Source of the DNA: Desulfonatronum sp.
GTDB taxonomy: Bacteria > Desulfobacterota > Desulfovibrionia > Desulfovibrionales > Desulfonatronaceae
Assembly (NCBI GenBank): GCA_007127655.1
Contig: SKYX01000187.1
Span: 1 to 5,508 of the forward strand
DNA: 5,508 nucleotides
Reading direction: 5' to 3'
The first letter of the stretch is position 1. The number at the start of each line of letters is the position of its first letter. A program made the position numbers and the translations under genes. Shown piece after piece: positions 5,029 through 5,508 of this stretch. The notes below the pieces were generated by a model that saw nothing but the letters and a program-made list of their open reading frames with translations, did no database searches and was not told where the DNA came from.

Positions 5029-5508
5029 ATGGAACCGGTACAATCACTTTCAGCCTTGGTTTTGGCCGCGGGCAAGGGGACGCGGATGCACTCGGACAAG
5101 CCCAAGGTGCTGCACACGCTGCTGGGGGAACCCATGCTGTGGTATGTCTTGGAGGCGGTAAGGATGCTCGCCGACAAGGGGGCGTACACGATTGTCGGAC
5201 ACGGTGCGGACCTGGTTCGCAAGCAGTTTCCGGACGAGCAGTGTATCCTGCAGAAAGAGCAACTGGGCACCGGTCACGCCGTGCTCTCGGCCTGGCCGGA
5301 AATTTTGGCCTCGAAGGCCCGGTGGTGTCTGGTGGTCAACGGGGACACGCCGTTGGTTGAAGGACGGATGCTCGAACGGTTCTGCGTGGCCATGATGGAC
5401 GATGAAGTTGATCTGGCCTTCGTATCGACAACCTTGGAAGACCCCGCGTCCTACGGGCGGGTTGTGCGCGACGGCTCAGGTCTGGTGCGCGGCATCGTCG
5501 AGGCCAAG
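5029..5508 (+). CDS. glmU: Bifunctional GlmU, N-terminal uridyltransferase part; 3' end outside the window
   Basis: The first 160 residues of GlmU, the cytosolic enzyme that acetylates glucosamine 1-phosphate and then joins it to UTP to make UDP-GlcNAc for peptidoglycan and LPS. Only the pyrophosphorylase (Rossmann-like) domain is visible: LAAGKGTRMHSDKPKVLH (12-29) holds the nucleotide-binding loop with Arg19 and Lys26, QKEQLGTGHA (75-84) contacts uracil, GDTPL (105-109) carries the metal-binding Asp106, and YGRVVRDGSGLVRGIVEAK ends with the conserved Glu158. Residue 104 is Asn where E. coli has Tyr in YGD, which I take as lineage variation. The ATG at 5029 has AGGA at 5021-5024 with 4 nt spacing and starts the domain at the expected distance. 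The reading frame is open to the window edge, so the acetyltransferase beta-helix domain is not seen. I find no convincing promoter in the gap shared with the toxin-antitoxin operon. Confidence 0.95.
   Translation, partial: MEPVQSLSALVLAAGKGTRMHSDKPKVLHTLLGEPMLWYVLEAVRMLADKGAYTIVGHGADLVRKQFPDEQCILQKEQLGTGHAVLSAWPEILASKARWCLVVNGDTPLVEGRMLERFCVAMMDDEVDLAFVSTTLEDPASYGRVVRDGSGLVRGIVEAK

Overview
The window looks like chromosomal DNA of a sulfate-reducing bacterium of the Desulfovibrio type (order Desulfovibrionales). The main reason is the gene at 2246-3616, which has the signal peptide and overall sequence character of the outer-membrane homotrimeric porin abundant in that group. The GC-rich coding sequence and housekeeping genes (YajQ, PgsA-type phosphatidyltransferase, GlmU) agree with this. 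I cannot fix the genus.

Layout. (1) 3-689: the 3' part of an ArsM-like SAM-dependent methyltransferase, cut by the left edge. Its frame contains one TGA at 534-536, and the family's C-terminal sequence continues in frame for 50 codons after it, up to a second TGA at 687-689. The internal TGA sits where arsenite methyltransferases have a metal(loid)-binding cysteine, and a small stem-loop follows it. I read this as a probable selenocysteine protein; a nonsense mutation is the alternative. (2) 690-928: a mostly non-coding gap with a dispersed palindromic repeat and one doubtful 42-residue ORF. (3) 929-2013: yajQ and a CDP-alcohol phosphatidyltransferase gene, 17 bp apart and probably cotranscribed. 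They end in a 46-bp perfect palindrome followed by a T-run, and the last codons of the second gene lie inside it. (4) 2056-3688: an AT-rich upstream region, a sigma70-like promoter with a palindrome over its -35 box, an untranslated leader, the porin gene, and a strong terminator with a 20-bp stem. (5) 3689-4091: about 400 bp in which I find no gene. (6) 4092-4894, minus strand: a type II toxin-antitoxin pair, with a ribbon-helix-helix DUF1778 (TacA/AtaR-like) antitoxin upstream of a GNAT acetyltransferase (TacT/AtaT-like) toxin, overlapping by 4 bp. Two inverted repeats lie in its promoter region. (7) 5029-5508: the first 160 codons of glmU, divergent from the toxin-antitoxin pair and cut by the right edge.

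These genes do not form one pathway. PgsA-type enzyme, porin and GlmU all serve the envelope (phospholipid, outer-membrane permeability, UDP-GlcNAc for peptidoglycan and LPS). The toxin-antitoxin pair is a likely accessory insertion between porin and glmU. The strongest lead is the probable selenocysteine methyltransferase at the left edge: standard gene calling would truncate it at residue 174 and lose its probable catalytic selenocysteine.
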